Shown here: positions 1 through 9,118 of the stretch, piece by piece
Numbering within the stretch: position 1 is the first letter of the stretch
How the letters are laid out: each line of letters begins with the position of its first letter
Assembly: GCF_000725545.1 (NCBI RefSeq)
Contig: NZ_JNZP01000010.1
Location: 124,001-188,000, forward strand
Source: Streptomyces exfoliatus
GTDB lineage: Bacteria; Actinomycetota; Actinomycetes; Streptomycetales; Streptomycetaceae
Direction: 5' to 3'
DNA length: 64,000 nucleotides
Made by a program: the position numbers and the translations under genes
Notes under the pieces: generated by a model
The model's database searches: none
What the model was told of the DNA's origin: nothing
What the model saw: only the letters and a program-made list of their open reading frames with translations

Positions 1-888
1 CTGCTCGGTGGAGAGGATGAGGACGGGGAGTCCGGCGCGGCGCAGGGCGGCGATGCCGAGGCCGTCGCCGCGGTGCGCGGAGACGAACTCGCGCCCCTCG
101 GAGTCGAGATGGACCCGGTCGTCGGTCTGGGTGCCGTCGAAGTCCAGGACCACCGCGTCGATGTCGGCGAAGCCGGGGGTGGCGGGGGTGTCGAGCAGCG
201 GCGCGAGGGCGCGGGCGCGGGCCAGGTCGTGCGGGTCGTCGATCTCCAGGACCCGGGCGGGGTCGGTGACGACGAGCGCGGTGCGGCCGAAGAAGCGGTG
301 CCGGTGGCTGCGGAAGCCGGTCGCGTCCATGGCGTAGACGGCGCCGGTCTCCAGGTACTCGGGCTCCCGGTCCTGCCGGCGGGGGCGGTGCGCCTTGTCG
401 TGGTTGACGCCCTCGGCGCCCCGCAGGGTGTCGCGCCAGAGGAAGCCGTGCGACGGGGCGGCCGTGAAGGCCGTGTCGGCGGCGCCCGAGGTGATGCGCT
501 CGGCGGTCTCGGCGACCTCGGCGGAGCCGAGGAAGGGGCTCGTGCACTGGACGAGGAGGACGACGTCGGCCGGACGGCCGTGGGTGGCCTCGAAGGCGTC
601 CATGGCGTGCAGGACCGCGGCCTCGCTGGTGGCGGTGTCGCCCGCGATCTCGGCGGGGCGCTGCACGGCCTCCGCTCCGGCGGTGCGGGCCGCCGCCGCG
701 ATGGCGGCGTCGTCGGTGGAGACCACGACGTGGGTGACGGGGCGGGCGCCGAGGCAGGCGTGGACGGCGCGGGCCACCAGGGGGACGCCGGCCACCGGCG
801 CGAGGTTCTTGGCGGGCACGCCCTTGGAGCCGCCCCGCGCGGGGATCACGGCGAGCACGGTCGGGGTGCTCGGATTCGTCGTCGGCAT
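1..888 (-). CDS. CMP-sialate synthetase (acylneuraminate cytidylyltransferase) fused to HAD phosphatase, partial
   Basis: The gene is read from ATG at 888 and runs off the left edge after 296 codons, so its 3' end is missing. Residues 15-28 (IPARGGSKGVPAKN) are the CTP-binding signature of CMP-sialate/CMP-KDO synthetases, which activate nonulosonic acids as CMP-sugars. At D249 and D251 (DFDGTQTDD) a HAD-type phosphatase domain begins, as in bifunctional NeuA proteins whose phosphatase half resembles KDO-8-phosphate phosphatase. The start overlaps the stop of the upstream DUF6716 gene by one base (TGATG), so the two are translationally coupled. Together with the polysialyltransferase-family gene this points to a cell-wall nonulosonate polymer (teichulosonic-acid type). 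The sugar itself cannot be read from the sequence. Confidence 0.9.
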   Translation of the reverse strand, partial: MPTTNPSTPTVLAVIPARGGSKGVPAKNLAPVAGVPLVARAVHACLGARPVTHVVVSTDDAAIAAAARTAGAEAVQRPAEIAGDTATSEAAVLHAMDAFEATHGRPADVVLLVQCTSPFLGSAEVAETAERITSGAADTAFTAAPSHGFLWRDTLRGAEGVNHDKAHRPRRQDREPEYLETGAVYAMDATGFRSHRHRFFGRTALVVTDPARVLEIDDPHDLARARALAPLLDTPATPGFADIDAVVLDFDGTQTDDRVHLDSEGREFVSAHRGDGLGIAALRRAGLPVLILSTEQ

Positions 889-2177
889 CACAGTTCTCCC
901 AGGCGGCGGATGACGGGCGCGACGCGTTGCACGCCGTGGCGGTACGCGCCCCGCGCCGCGTCCCGGACGATCCGGCGGAGGCCGCTCTCGCGGGGCTCCG
1001 GCGCGGTGACGTCCAGGCGGTGGCGGGCGAGGATCCCCGGCAGGTAGCCGGGGGCCGTCTCCGCGGTGTAGTAGGGGGTGATCGGGGGCAGTGCGGGGAG
1101 CGCCAGGAGGGCGGTGACCCGGTCGCGGGCGGCGTCGAAGGCCGCCTCGTACGAGCCGTCGGACGCGACGCCCTGCCGGGCGAGCCAGGTCTCGTCGGGC
1201 GTCGGGGCGAGCCCCTTGTCGAGCCGGTCGAAGGAGGCGAGGAGGCCGGAGCCGACGAAGTGGTGGTTGCCGAGCGCCTCGCGGACCCCTAGGTCGGTGA
1301 GGATCGCGGTGGGGACGCGCCGGTGGAGGGCTTCGAGGGCGGCCGTGGAGGAGACGGTGACCAGGAGGTCGGTGCGGTCGAGGACCTCGCCCATGTGCCC
1401 GTACACCAGGCGGAAGTTGGCGGGCGGTTCGAGTTCGCGGACCAGCTTCTGGAAGGGGAACTCCTCCAGGTGCGTGGTGTGTTCGCCCGGCTTGGAGCGG
1501 AGCTTGAGGAGCACCTCGCGGTGCGGGTGGAGCCGGGCGTGCTCGATCAGCCGCCTCAACACGTAGGCGCGTTCGGTGCGGGTCGCGGGCACGGACGGCT
1601 GGGCGGCGAAGACCAGGGTGTCGCGGCCGGCCTCGGGGGTGTGCGGGGCGCCGCCGAGGAACGGCAGGGCGGCCTCGACGACCGAGTCGGCTCCGGCGCC
1701 CACTCCCTCGTACACCGCGCGGAAACGCTCGGCGTCGTGGCGGGAGTTGGCCAGGACGACATCGGCGCCGTGGCGGAGCAGCAGGCCGTCGGTGAGCTTC
1801 TCGTAGACGACGCCGACGTAGCCGGTGACGATCACCGGGCGCCGGTCGAGGTCCAGATCGGCCAGGCCCTGGAGGACGGCCCGGACGGTGCCGCCGACGA
1901 GGGCGAGCACGACGACGTCGTATCCCTCGCCGCGCGCCTCCGCGTCCCGTACCGCACGCAGGAAGTCCGCGCCCGTCACCTCGCGCGGGGTGGTCGTGGA
2001 CACCCCTGTCTCGGCGAGCTGGCGCGCGGTGGGCGTCGCCCGTCCGCGCAGGACGAATCCGGTGGGTTCGGCGGTCGCCGTGGTGATGCGGCGCGCCGTG
2101 AGGGCGCCCCATTTCCACCGGGTGTCGGAGTCGGCGAGTACGGCGACCCGTACCGCTTCTCTGTTACTTCCTTGCAC
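888..2177 (-). CDS. DUF6716 putative glycosyltransferase, glycopolymer locus
   Basis: A 429-residue soluble protein beginning VQGSNREAVRVAVLADSDTRWKWG. I recognise it as the DUF6716 putative glycosyltransferase family found next to sialate-type CMP-sugar genes in Streptomyces; the fold (alternating hydrophobic strands, a late region near VTVSSTAALEALHRR) resembles GT-B or capsule-transferase proteins. I choose GTG 2177, not the ATG 48 nt upstream, because a TAGCGT -10 box lies exactly 7 nt before it and there is no ribosome binding site, as for a leaderless mRNA. It is divergent from the GT2 gene at 2397 and coupled to the cytidylyltransferase downstream. Substrate unknown. Confidence 0.75.
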   Translation of the reverse strand: MQGSNREAVRVAVLADSDTRWKWGALTARRITTATAEPTGFVLRGRATPTARQLAETGVSTTTPREVTGADFLRAVRDAEARGEGYDVVVLALVGGTVRAVLQGLADLDLDRRPVIVTGYVGVVYEKLTDGLLLRHGADVVLANSRHDAERFRAVYEGVGAGADSVVEAALPFLGGAPHTPEAGRDTLVFAAQPSVPATRTERAYVLRRLIEHARLHPHREVLLKLRSKPGEHTTHLEEFPFQKLVRELEPPANFRLVYGHMGEVLDRTDLLVTVSSTAALEALHRRVPTAILTDLGVREALGNHHFVGSGLLASFDRLDKGLAPTPDETWLARQGVASDGSYEAAFDAARDRVTALLALPALPPITPYYTAETAPGYLPGILARHRLDVTAPEPRESGLRRIVRDAARGAYRHGVQRVAPVIRRLGEL

Positions 2178-2190
2178 GTCGAGGACGCTA
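2175..2190 (-). promoter_or_regulatory. Leaderless -10 (TAGCGT) and GTG start of the DUF6716 gene
   Basis: On the minus strand TAGCGT at 2190-2185 is followed by 7 nt and then GTG at 2177-2175. The divergent gene at 2397 has the same TAGCGT-N7-GTG layout. No good -35 is visible, so an activator or extended contact may be needed. Confidence 0.5.
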
Positions 2191-2383
2191 GAAGGGCATT
2201 CCGCTTTCCGGCCCAACTGGACCACAACAAACGGTGAACAGAGCCTCTCCGCAGGTTGAAGTGGCCCGCGATACGGACTTTCCGTGGCCGATTTCCCTTG
2301 CCGGTAAAGGCGGTTAATCGTCCCGCCGCTTGGTGTTCACCGAACGGCTGCCCGCCGGTCGGTGGGAATGCCGGGGCGGCGCC

Positions 2384-2399
2384 TAGCGTCGGCCGGGTG
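2384..2399 (+). promoter_or_regulatory. Leaderless -10 (TAGCGT) and GTG start of the GT2 gene
   Basis: TAGCGT at 2384-2389 is followed by 7 nt and GTG at 2397. It mirrors the divergent promoter at 2185-2190, so the two operons of the glycopolymer locus may be co-expressed from the 219-bp intergenic region, which holds no gene. Confidence 0.5.
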
Positions 2400-3425
2400 G
2401 TCAAGCTCTCCGTCGTCGTGCCGTTCTTCAACGTGCAGACATACGCCCCCGACACCCTCACCAGCCTGCGGGCCAACGCCCGCGAGGACTTCGAGTTCCT
2501 CCTTGTCGACGACTGCTCGTCGGACGGGACTCCGGAGCTCCTCGAACGGGCCGCGCGCGAGATCCCGGGTGCCGTCCTGATCAGGCACGCGCACAACGAG
2601 GGCCTCGCCACGGCCCGCAACACCGGCCTCGACGCCGCCCGCGGCGAATACCTCACCTTCCTCGACGGGGACGACTGGCTCGCCCCCGGCTACTACGCCC
2701 GCCTGGTCGCCGCCGCCGAGGAACTCGGCTGCGACTTCCTGCGCACCGACCACGTCTCCGTCACCGGCAGGAACCGCGGGATCCGCCGCGCGCCGGTCGC
2801 CCGCCGCGGCGAGGTGCTGAACCCGCGGGACGCGATCCTGCCGGCGCACCGGACGACCTCGGTCGACTACCCGTACGCCTGGGCGGGGATCTATCACCGC
2901 CGGCTCCTCGACCGCGGCCTGCTGCATTTCCCGCACGGGCTGCGGACGGCCGAGGACCGGCCGTGGATCTGGAAACTGCACCGTGAGGCGGAATCCTTCG
3001 CGGCGATCGGCGAACTCGGCGTCTTCTACCGGCGCGGAGTGGCGACCTCGCTCACCCAGATCGGCGATGTACGGCAATTGGATTTCATTCGCGCATTCGA
3101 CCAGGTGATCGAGGAAACGGCGAGGGACGCGGACGCCGACCTTCTTCTCCCGAAGGCCGTCCGCACCTATTGCGCGGTGATCTCCCATCACATCGGTTCC
3201 ATCGAACGGTTCGAGCCGGACGTGGCACGTCAGCTGAAGGCGATGAGCGCGGGCGCGCTGCGCAGGATGCCGCAGGGGGTCCTCGACGAGGCGCTCTCCG
3301 CGATGGGCGGGGACCGCGCGACGATGCTGCGCAAACTGCGCCGCCGCCGCCCGGCGCCGCCGCCCTCGGCCCCGGACCAGGGCCCCGGCGACCGCTCCGG
3401 CGCGGAGTCGGAGGTGGCCGCGTGA
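2397..3425 (+). CDS. Family 2 glycosyltransferase (GT-A)
   Basis: A 342-residue GT-A enzyme. The N-terminus VVKLSVVVPFFNVQTYAP is the GT2 nucleotide-binding start, DDCSSDGT follows, and FLDGDDW is the metal-binding DxD-type motif near residue 87. GTG 2397 is preferred over the upstream ATG (2256) because the family alignment begins here and a -10 box sits 7 nt upstream. The last 30 residues are Arg/Pro rich. The stop overlaps the next start (GTGA, 3422-3425), so it is coupled to the polysialyltransferase-family gene. It likely adds a sugar to the wall glycopolymer; donor and acceptor are unknown. Confidence 0.88.
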   Translation: MVKLSVVVPFFNVQTYAPDTLTSLRANAREDFEFLLVDDCSSDGTPELLERAAREIPGAVLIRHAHNEGLATARNTGLDAARGEYLTFLDGDDWLAPGYYARLVAAAEELGCDFLRTDHVSVTGRNRGIRRAPVARRGEVLNPRDAILPAHRTTSVDYPYAWAGIYHRRLLDRGLLHFPHGLRTAEDRPWIWKLHREAESFAAIGELGVFYRRGVATSLTQIGDVRQLDFIRAFDQVIEETARDADADLLLPKAVRTYCAVISHHIGSIERFEPDVARQLKAMSAGALRRMPQGVLDEALSAMGGDRATMLRKLRRRRPAPPPSAPDQGPGDRSGAESEVAA

Positions 3426-4735
3426 GCACCCGCCGGACCACCCAGATCTTCTGCGCCTCCACCCTCTACGGAGCGGTGACGATCGCCGCCGCCCTCGACA
3501 GCGGCTGCTTCCCCACCGCCGACCGCCGGATCCTCCTCGTCACCAACAACGCCGCCGTACCGGAGACGACCCCGCCGCTCGACGAGGCCGAGGGATTCGA
3601 CCGGCTGCGCGGCCGCTTCGACTCCGTCCTGTCGTGGAACGAGACGATCTCCCCGCTCCACCCGGGCGGCTGGACCCCGCGCCCCAGCGACCTGCCGCTC
3701 CTCCAGCGCCATCTGCGCAAGCTCTGGGACCTCGGCGACGACCGCGTCGAACTCGCCCTGGAATCACCCCAGGTGACACCCGCGCTCGCCATCGCCCAGC
3801 TGCTGCCCGACGCGCCCATCACCGTGTACGCGGACGGCCTGATGAGCTACGGACCGACCCGCAACAAGATCGACCCGCTGATCGGCGGACGCGTCGGCCG
3901 GCTCCTCCACCTGGACCTCGTCCCCGGACTCGCGCCGCTGCTGCTCGCCGAGTTCGGGGCGGTGGCCGAGACCGTACCGACGGAGGCGTTCACCAAGGTC
4001 GTCGGCGAACTGACGGGCCCCGCGGCCGCGGGGGACGGGCCCGCGCTGCTCCTCGGCCAGTACCTGGCGGCGCTCAACCTGCTCACCGCCGCCGAGGAGG
4101 AGGAGCTGCACCTGCGGATGGTCAGGGGCGCCATCGCCCTGGGCCACCGGCGGCTCGTCTTCAAGCCGCACCCGACGGCCCCCGACGCCTGGTCACGGAC
4201 GCTGGTGCGCGAGGCGGCGGACCTCGGCGCCGAACTGACCGTCGAGGACCGGCCGGTGCTCGCCGAGGTCCTCTACGGCGAGCTGCGGCCCGCGCTCGTC
4301 GTCGGCTGCTTCTCGACGGCGCTGCTCACCGCGCGGACCTTCTACGGGCTGCCGGTCGCCCGGGTCGGCACCGGCACCCTCCTCGAACGGCTCACCCCGT
4401 TCCAGAACAGCAACCGCATCCCGCTCACCGTCGTGGACGCCGTCGTACCGCCCCTGGAGGACGGCGAGGCCGCCGCCGCCGAGATCGGTACGGACCAGCT
4501 GAACGACCTGGTCGCGGCGGTCGGCTTCGCGATGCAGCCGAAGATACGGCCCGAGCTGCGGGAGCCGGCGGTACGGCACCTGTCGGGCCCGCTCGCCGAG
4601 CGCACCCGGCACCACTTCACCCGCCGCCGCCTCACCGTCCTCGACCTGCCCGGCGGCATCCCGCTCCCCCGCCACCCCAAGGTCCGCCGCCTCGCCCGGC
4701 GCGCGCTGCGACTGCGCAGGGCGCTGAAGAGGTAG
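3422..4735 (+). CDS. Alpha-2,8-polysialyltransferase family protein
   Basis: A 437-residue protein I place in the bacterial polysialyltransferase (POLYST) family. Supporting features are an N-terminal FCASTLYGAVTIAAAL stretch, the central DAPITVYADGLMSYGPTR segment, and a GT-B-like C-terminal region with HRRLVFKPHPTAP (the HP motif of this family) followed by a nucleotide-site-like VGCFSTALLTAR. Such enzymes transfer CMP-sialic acids; with the NeuA-HAD gene 2.5 kb away, transfer of a CMP-nonulosonate to a wall polymer is the natural reading. It starts at GTG 3422 overlapping the previous stop, and is closed by a strong terminator shared with the convergent MerR gene. Confidence 0.82.
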   Translation: MSTRRTTQIFCASTLYGAVTIAAALDSGCFPTADRRILLVTNNAAVPETTPPLDEAEGFDRLRGRFDSVLSWNETISPLHPGGWTPRPSDLPLLQRHLRKLWDLGDDRVELALESPQVTPALAIAQLLPDAPITVYADGLMSYGPTRNKIDPLIGGRVGRLLHLDLVPGLAPLLLAEFGAVAETVPTEAFTKVVGELTGPAAAGDGPALLLGQYLAALNLLTAAEEEELHLRMVRGAIALGHRRLVFKPHPTAPDAWSRTLVREAADLGAELTVEDRPVLAEVLYGELRPALVVGCFSTALLTARTFYGLPVARVGTGTLLERLTPFQNSNRIPLTVVDAVVPPLEDGEAAAAEIGTDQLNDLVAAVGFAMQPKIRPELREPAVRHLSGPLAERTRHHFTRRRLTVLDLPGGIPLPRHPKVRRLARRALRLRRALKR

Positions 4736-4746
4736 CGGTGACGACG

Positions 4747-4782
4747 GCGGGCCCGGGACCCGTGCGGGGGTCCCGGGCCCGC
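4747..4782. terminator. Bidirectional intrinsic terminator
   Basis: A perfect 15-bp GC-rich inverted repeat (4747-4761 with 4768-4782) and 6-nt loop lie between convergent stops at 4735 and 4797. No U tract is needed in Streptomyces. Confidence 0.85.
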
Positions 4783-4796
4783 GGGCGCGTGCGCGC

Positions 4797-5618
4797 TCAG
4801 GCGCGGGCGACGGGCTCCTGGATCTCGGCGACCCAACCGGCCGGGTCCTCCGGGCACTCCAGGTACAGCTCACGGGCGTAGCCGGCCGACCGGTAGCCGT
4901 TGGTGTCGAGCCACGCGGCCAGGTTCTGCACGGTCGGCAGGATCTCCTCCATCGATCCCCGGTGGACGATGGTGGCCGCCTCCTCGATGGCGGGCAGGAC
5001 GCGCACCTGGACGCCCTCCACGGCCGTCCCCTCCGGCACGGTCATGCCGGCGTGGACGACGACCGAGCCGTCGCCCTTGCCCGCGTCCTCGTAGTACGCG
5101 ATCCCCGGGCCGAACCCGGTGACCCCCGCGGCCTCGAGCCGGCCGCACAGCCGCTCGTACAGCGGTCCGATGACCGGGGAGATGTCCTGCGGGCCGAAGC
5201 TCGCGGCGACCCCGTCCAGCTCGGCGATCCGCACGGCGGGAATCCTCTTCACGACGACGTCCTGGGTGGACATGCGTCCCTCGCTCTCGATGGCTCGGAG
5301 CCGCGCGCCGACCTGGGCGAGCCGGGCCCGCGCCTCCGCCATGGCCGCTTCCAGCTCGGCCTGGCGCATGCGCAGCATTCCCCGCAGCTCGTCCGCGTCG
5401 ATCCGCTCGCCGAGGATCGCCCCCACCTGTTCGAGGGTGAAGCCGAGGTCCTTGAGCGCGATGACGCGGTTGAGCCGGGCGAGCTGGTCCGCCGTGTAGA
5501 AGCGGTAGCCCGTGTGCGGGTCGACCCGGGCCGGGCGCAGCAGTCCGATGGCGTCGTAATGGCGCAGCATCCGGACCGACACCCGCCCGTGCCGGGCGAA
5601 GTCTCCGATGGTGAACAT
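4797..5618 (-). CDS. MerR-family regulator with GyrI-like effector domain
   Basis: A 273-residue regulator. Residues 1-70 form the MerR winged helix (MFTIGDFARHGRVSVRMLRHYD...GYRFYTADQ), 75-115 the dimerisation coiled coil, and 120-273 a GyrI-like/AraC effector-binding domain (conserved GPGIAYYED and late W). Proteins of this build bind cationic or hydrophobic drugs and twist the promoter to activate exporters. It lies 37 nt downstream of the LysE exporter on the same strand, so exporter and regulator probably form one operon. ATG 5618 follows an AGGGATC ribosome site. Confidence 0.88.
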   Translation of the reverse strand: MFTIGDFARHGRVSVRMLRHYDAIGLLRPARVDPHTGYRFYTADQLARLNRVIALKDLGFTLEQVGAILGERIDADELRGMLRMRQAELEAAMAEARARLAQVGARLRAIESEGRMSTQDVVVKRIPAVRIAELDGVAASFGPQDISPVIGPLYERLCGRLEAAGVTGFGPGIAYYEDAGKGDGSVVVHAGMTVPEGTAVEGVQVRVLPAIEEAATIVHRGSMEEILPTVQNLAAWLDTNGYRSAGYARELYLECPEDPAGWVAEIQEPVARA

Positions 5619-5655
5619 GACGATCCCTACGGAACGGCCTCACACGGTGTGAGGG

Positions 5656-6312
5656 TCAAGCGGCGCTGCTGAGGGAGAGTTTCGCGGCGAAGCCGAGGAA
5701 GAGGGCGCCCGCGGCGGAGGTCGCGCCGGCCGAGAGGCGCCTGCGGCGCCGGAAGGTGGCGGCGAGCCGGGTCCCGCCGAATATCAGCATCGTGAGGTAG
5801 AGGAAGCTGCCGATCTCCAGGAGCGTGCCGAGGACGAGGAAGGACAGCGCCGGGTAGGCGTAGCCGGGGTCCACGAACTGCACGAAGAAGGAGATGAGGA
5901 AGAGGATCGCCTTCGGGTTGAAGAGGCTGATGATCAGGGCGCGGCGGTACGGGTTCTCCCCCGCGGCCGTCGGAGCCTGCGCCGTCTCCTCCGCCTGTGT
6001 GTCGTGCCGCTCGCGCCACATCGACCAGGCCGCCCGCAGCATCCCGTACGCCATCCAGGCCAGGTAGCCCGCGCCCGCGTACTTCACGATCATGAAGAGC
6101 AGCGGGGTGGTCTGGAGCAGTGAGGCGGCGCCGAGCGCGGCAAGGGTCATCAGGACGGCGTCGCCGGTGAAGACGCCGGCGGCGGCCTTGTATCCCGTGC
6201 GCGTGCCCTTGCGGGCGGCGACGGACAGCACGTACAGCGAGTTCGGCCCCGGCAGGAGGATGATGAGGACGAGGCCCACGAGGTAGGTCGGAAGGTCGGT
6301 GACACCCAGCAT
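5656..6312 (-). CDS. LysE-family amino acid exporter
   Basis: A 218-residue inner-membrane protein with about six membrane segments. The N-terminus has the LysE/RhtB signature LPGPNSLYVL after the first helix. These proteins export amino acids or homoserine lactone-like compounds by proton antiport. I begin at ATG 6312 (GAGGA site 8 nt upstream) rather than the ATG 30 nt earlier, because the family starts just before helix 1. A hydrophilic loop near residues 105-125 is rich in Glu and Ala. The MerR gene follows directly and may sense the exported compound. Confidence 0.87.
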   Translation of the reverse strand: MLGVTDLPTYLVGLVLIILLPGPNSLYVLSVAARKGTRTGYKAAAGVFTGDAVLMTLAALGAASLLQTTPLLFMIVKYAGAGYLAWMAYGMLRAAWSMWRERHDTQAEETAQAPTAAGENPYRRALIISLFNPKAILFLISFFVQFVDPGYAYPALSFLVLGTLLEIGSFLYLTMLIFGGTRLAATFRRRRRLSAGATSAAGALFLGFAAKLSLSSAA

Positions 6313-6371
6313 GAGGCGGATCCTCGCACACGGGTACGACAATCCGCCTCAGGGTTCCGCATACCGGAAGA

Positions 6372-7952
6372 TCAGAAGGCGTCGGTGGGGACGTACGTGC
6401 CCCAGACCTCGCGCAGCGCGTCGCAGACCTCGCCGACGGTGGCGCGGGCCCTGAGGGCGTCCTTCATGGGATGGAGGACGTTGTCGGTGCCCTGGGCCGC
6501 CTTCTTCAGCGCGGTCAGTGCCGTGTCGACGGCCGCCTGGTCGCGTTCGGCCCGCAGTCGCGCGAGCCGGGCGGCCTGCTGGGCCTCGATGGCGGGGTCG
6601 ACGCGGAGGGGTTCGTAGGGTTCCTCGACGTCGATCGTGTAGCGGTTGACGCCGACGACGACCCGTTCGCCGCTGTCGGTCTCCTGGGCGATGCGGTAGG
6701 CGGAGCGTTCGATCTCGCTCTTCTGGAAGCCGCGCTCGATCGCACCGACCGCGCCGCCCATCTCCTCGACCCTGCCCATCAGCTCCCGTGCGGCCGCTTC
6801 GACGTCGTCGGTCATCTTCTCGACGACGTAGCTGCCGGCGAAGGGGTCGACGGTGGCGGTGACGTCCGTCTCGTAGGCGAGGACCTGCTGGGTGCGCAGG
6901 GCGAGGCGGGCGGACTTGTCCGTCGGCAGGGCGATGGCCTCGTCGAAGGAGTTGGTGTGCAGCGACTGCGTGCCGCCGAGGACGGCCGCGAGGCCCTGCA
7001 CGGCGACGCGCACGAGGTTGACCTCGGGCTGCTGGGCGGTGAGCTGGACGCCCGCGGTCTGGGTGTGGAAGCGGAGCATCAGCGACTTGGGGTTCTCCGC
7101 GCCGAACTCCTCCTTCATGACCCGTGCCCAGATCCGGCGGGCGGCCCGGAACTTGGCGACCTCCTCCAGGAGCGTGGTGCGGGCCACGAAGAAGAAGGAG
7201 AGCCGGGGGGCGAAGTCGTCGACGTCCATGCCGGCGGCGACGGCGGTGCGGACGTACTCGATGCCGTCGGCGAGGGTGAACGCGATCTCCTGCGCGGGCG
7301 AGGCTCCCGCCTCGGCCATGTGGTAGCCGGAGATCGAGATGGTGTTCCACTTCGGGATCTCGGTCCGGCAGTACTTGAAGATGTCCGCGATGAGCCGCAG
7401 GGAAGGCTTCGGCGGGAAGATGTACGTGCCGCGGGCGATGTACTCCTTGAGCACGTCGTTCTGGATCGTGCCGGTCAGCTGGTCGGCAGGGACGCCCTGC
7501 TCCTCGCCGACGAGCTGGTAGAGCAGGAGGAGCAGGGCGCCGGGGGCGTTGATCGTCATCGACGTGGAGACCCTGTCGAGCGGGATCCCGTCGAACAGGA
7601 CGCGCATGTCCTCGATCGAGTCGATCGCGACACCGACCTTGCCGACCTCGCCGGAGGCGATCGGCGCGTCGGAGTCGTGGCCCATCTGCGTCGGCAGGTC
7701 GAAGGCGACGGACAGGCCCGTCGTGCCGTTCGCGATCAGCTGCTTGTAGCGGACGTTCGACTCGGCGGCGGTGCCGAAGCCCGCGTACTGCCGCATCGTC
7801 CAGGGCCGGCCCGTGTACATCGACGGGTACACGCCACGCGTGAAGGGGTACGCGCCCGGCGCGCCCAGCTTCTCCGCGGGTTCCCAGCCGGCCAGGGCGT
7901 CCGGGCCGTAGACCGGCTCGATGGGGAGTCCCGACTCCGACTCGCGCGCCAT
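6372..7952 (-). CDS. mutA2: Methylmalonyl-CoA mutase-type large subunit, no B12 domain
   Basis: A 526-residue acyl-CoA mutase large (TIM-barrel) subunit. The substrate site shows [11 protein letters not shown] and [13 protein letters not shown]. As I recall, the Tyr and Arg of these motifs mark methylmalonyl-CoA mutase, while isobutyryl-CoA mutase has Phe and Gln. The C-terminal cobalamin-binding domain (DxHxxG) of single-chain mutases is absent, so it must work with a separate small subunit, which is not in this window. The start ATG 7952 has a GGGAGG site. Gene order matches what I recall as mutA2 in S. coelicolor; the symbol rests on that. The role could be propionate or branched-chain acyl-CoA metabolism. 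Confidence 0.85.
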   Translation of the reverse strand: MARESESGLPIEPVYGPDALAGWEPAEKLGAPGAYPFTRGVYPSMYTGRPWTMRQYAGFGTAAESNVRYKQLIANGTTGLSVAFDLPTQMGHDSDAPIASGEVGKVGVAIDSIEDMRVLFDGIPLDRVSTSMTINAPGALLLLLYQLVGEEQGVPADQLTGTIQNDVLKEYIARGTYIFPPKPSLRLIADIFKYCRTEIPKWNTISISGYHMAEAGASPAQEIAFTLADGIEYVRTAVAAGMDVDDFAPRLSFFFVARTTLLEEVAKFRAARRIWARVMKEEFGAENPKSLMLRFHTQTAGVQLTAQQPEVNLVRVAVQGLAAVLGGTQSLHTNSFDEAIALPTDKSARLALRTQQVLAYETDVTATVDPFAGSYVVEKMTDDVEAAARELMGRVEEMGGAVGAIERGFQKSEIERSAYRIAQETDSGERVVVGVNRYTIDVEEPYEPLRVDPAIEAQQAARLARLRAERDQAAVDTALTALKKAAQGTDNVLHPMKDALRARATVGEVCDALREVWGTYVPTDAF

Positions 7953-8071
7953 GTGCTGCCTCCCTCTAGACCTGTGTTCCTCACAGGATGCTCGGTTCCT
8001 GGTCAGCGCGCGCAACCACACGCGCCCGGGAAGCATCCCTAGGTGTACACGACACGTCCCGGGGGGCAACG

Positions 8072-8962
8072 ATGAAGCGGTCTTCTTCCGTCATACGCAG
8101 AGCAGTACTGGCCGCGGCCTCGGTCGCCCTCGCGACCGCCTGTACGGCCCAGGCGGCCGGCGGCGGCGGCTCCGCGAGTCCGACGAAGACGCCCGCGACC
8201 ACCGCCCCCGCGCCGACCACCCCCGTGCCGACCGCCACACCGTCCGACGACGGCAAGGCCCCCTCCGCGTCCACCACGCCGACCAGCGAGGCGTCGCCCA
8301 CGGAGGCGCCGACCACCGAGGCGCCGAGCCCCGAGGTCATGATGCGTGACGGGGACGAGAGCGAGCAGGTCCGCGAGCTCCAGGCGCGGCTGCGGCAGCT
8401 CGACCACTTCGACCGGGCGCCCACCGGTTTCTACGGGACGATGACGGCCCGTTCGGTCAAGGCCTTCCAGAAGACGCAGGGCCTGCCGGAGAGGGGCTGG
8501 GTCGACGCGGCGACCTGGCGGAAGCTGCTCGGGGCGAGCCGGAAGCCGACCGCCGACGAGCTGAAGCCGTCGACGACCAACCAGCTGGACACGCCCGACG
8601 CCCGGTGCATGACCGGCCGGGTGCTGTGCATCAGCAAGGAGAGCCGGACCCTCGCCTGGATGATCGACGGCAAGGTCGTCTCCGCCATGGACGTCCGCTT
8701 CGGTTCGGAGAACACCCCGACCAGGGAGGGCACGTTCAGCGTGGGCTGGAAGGCCCGCGAGTGGACGTCGACGATCTACCACACGCCCATGCCGTACGCG
8801 ATGTTCTTCAGCGGCGGCCAGGCGGTGCACTACTCGTCGGACTTCGCGGCCCGCGGCTACAACGGGGCTTCGCACGGCTGCGTCAACGTCCGGGACCGGG
8901 CCAAGCTCGCGACCCTCTTCGACCAGGTGAAGGTCGGCGACAAGGTCGTCGTCCACTGGTGA
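8072..8962 (+). CDS. L,D-transpeptidase with peptidoglycan-binding domain, probable lipoprotein
   Basis: A 296-residue exported protein. The signal peptide [24 protein letters not shown] ends in a weak lipobox (ATAC), followed by a Thr/Pro/Ala-rich linker to about residue 85. A PG_binding_1 domain ([15 protein letters not shown]...GYG-like [14 protein letters not shown]) spans about 90-155. The C-terminal YkuD domain ends with the catalytic motif SHGCVNVR. Such enzymes form 3-3 cross-links in peptidoglycan. ATG 8072 has a run of G upstream as ribosome site. It is divergent from the mutase and followed by a strong hairpin. Confidence 0.9.
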   Translation: MKRSSSVIRRAVLAAASVALATACTAQAAGGGGSASPTKTPATTAPAPTTPVPTATPSDDGKAPSASTTPTSEASPTEAPTTEAPSPEVMMRDGDESEQVRELQARLRQLDHFDRAPTGFYGTMTARSVKAFQKTQGLPERGWVDAATWRKLLGASRKPTADELKPSTTNQLDTPDARCMTGRVLCISKESRTLAWMIDGKVVSAMDVRFGSENTPTREGTFSVGWKAREWTSTIYHTPMPYAMFFSGGQAVHYSSDFAARGYNGASHGCVNVRDRAKLATLFDQVKVGDKVVVHW

Positions 8963-8983
8963 TCCGGGAGGGAAGAAGAGAGG

Positions 8984-9020
8984 GCGCGGGTGGGACCGGG
9001 GGAACGTGTCCCACCCGCGC
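8984..9020 (+). terminator. Intrinsic terminator after the L,D-transpeptidase gene
   Basis: A perfect 13-bp stem (8984-8996 with 9008-9020) and 11-nt loop lie 22 nt after the stop, facing the convergent gene that ends at 9119. Confidence 0.8.
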
Positions 9021-9118
9021 CGGGTGCGCGGAGCCGTAGGTACGGGGGGAACCCCGGCTCACCGCGCGGCCGATGACCAGTCGGCTCACTCCATACTGCG
9101 CCGTCGCGCCGAGAAGTG

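Noticed and set aside
6471..8042. A 523-codon plus-strand frame opposite the mutase gene
   Set aside because: The minus strand encodes a full mutase barrel with conserved motifs; the plus frame is a codon-bias shadow.
8072..8962. c-di-AMP (ydaO) riboswitch before the L,D-transpeptidase gene
   Set aside because: The divergent gap to the mutase is only 119 bp and lacks the conserved aptamer elements.
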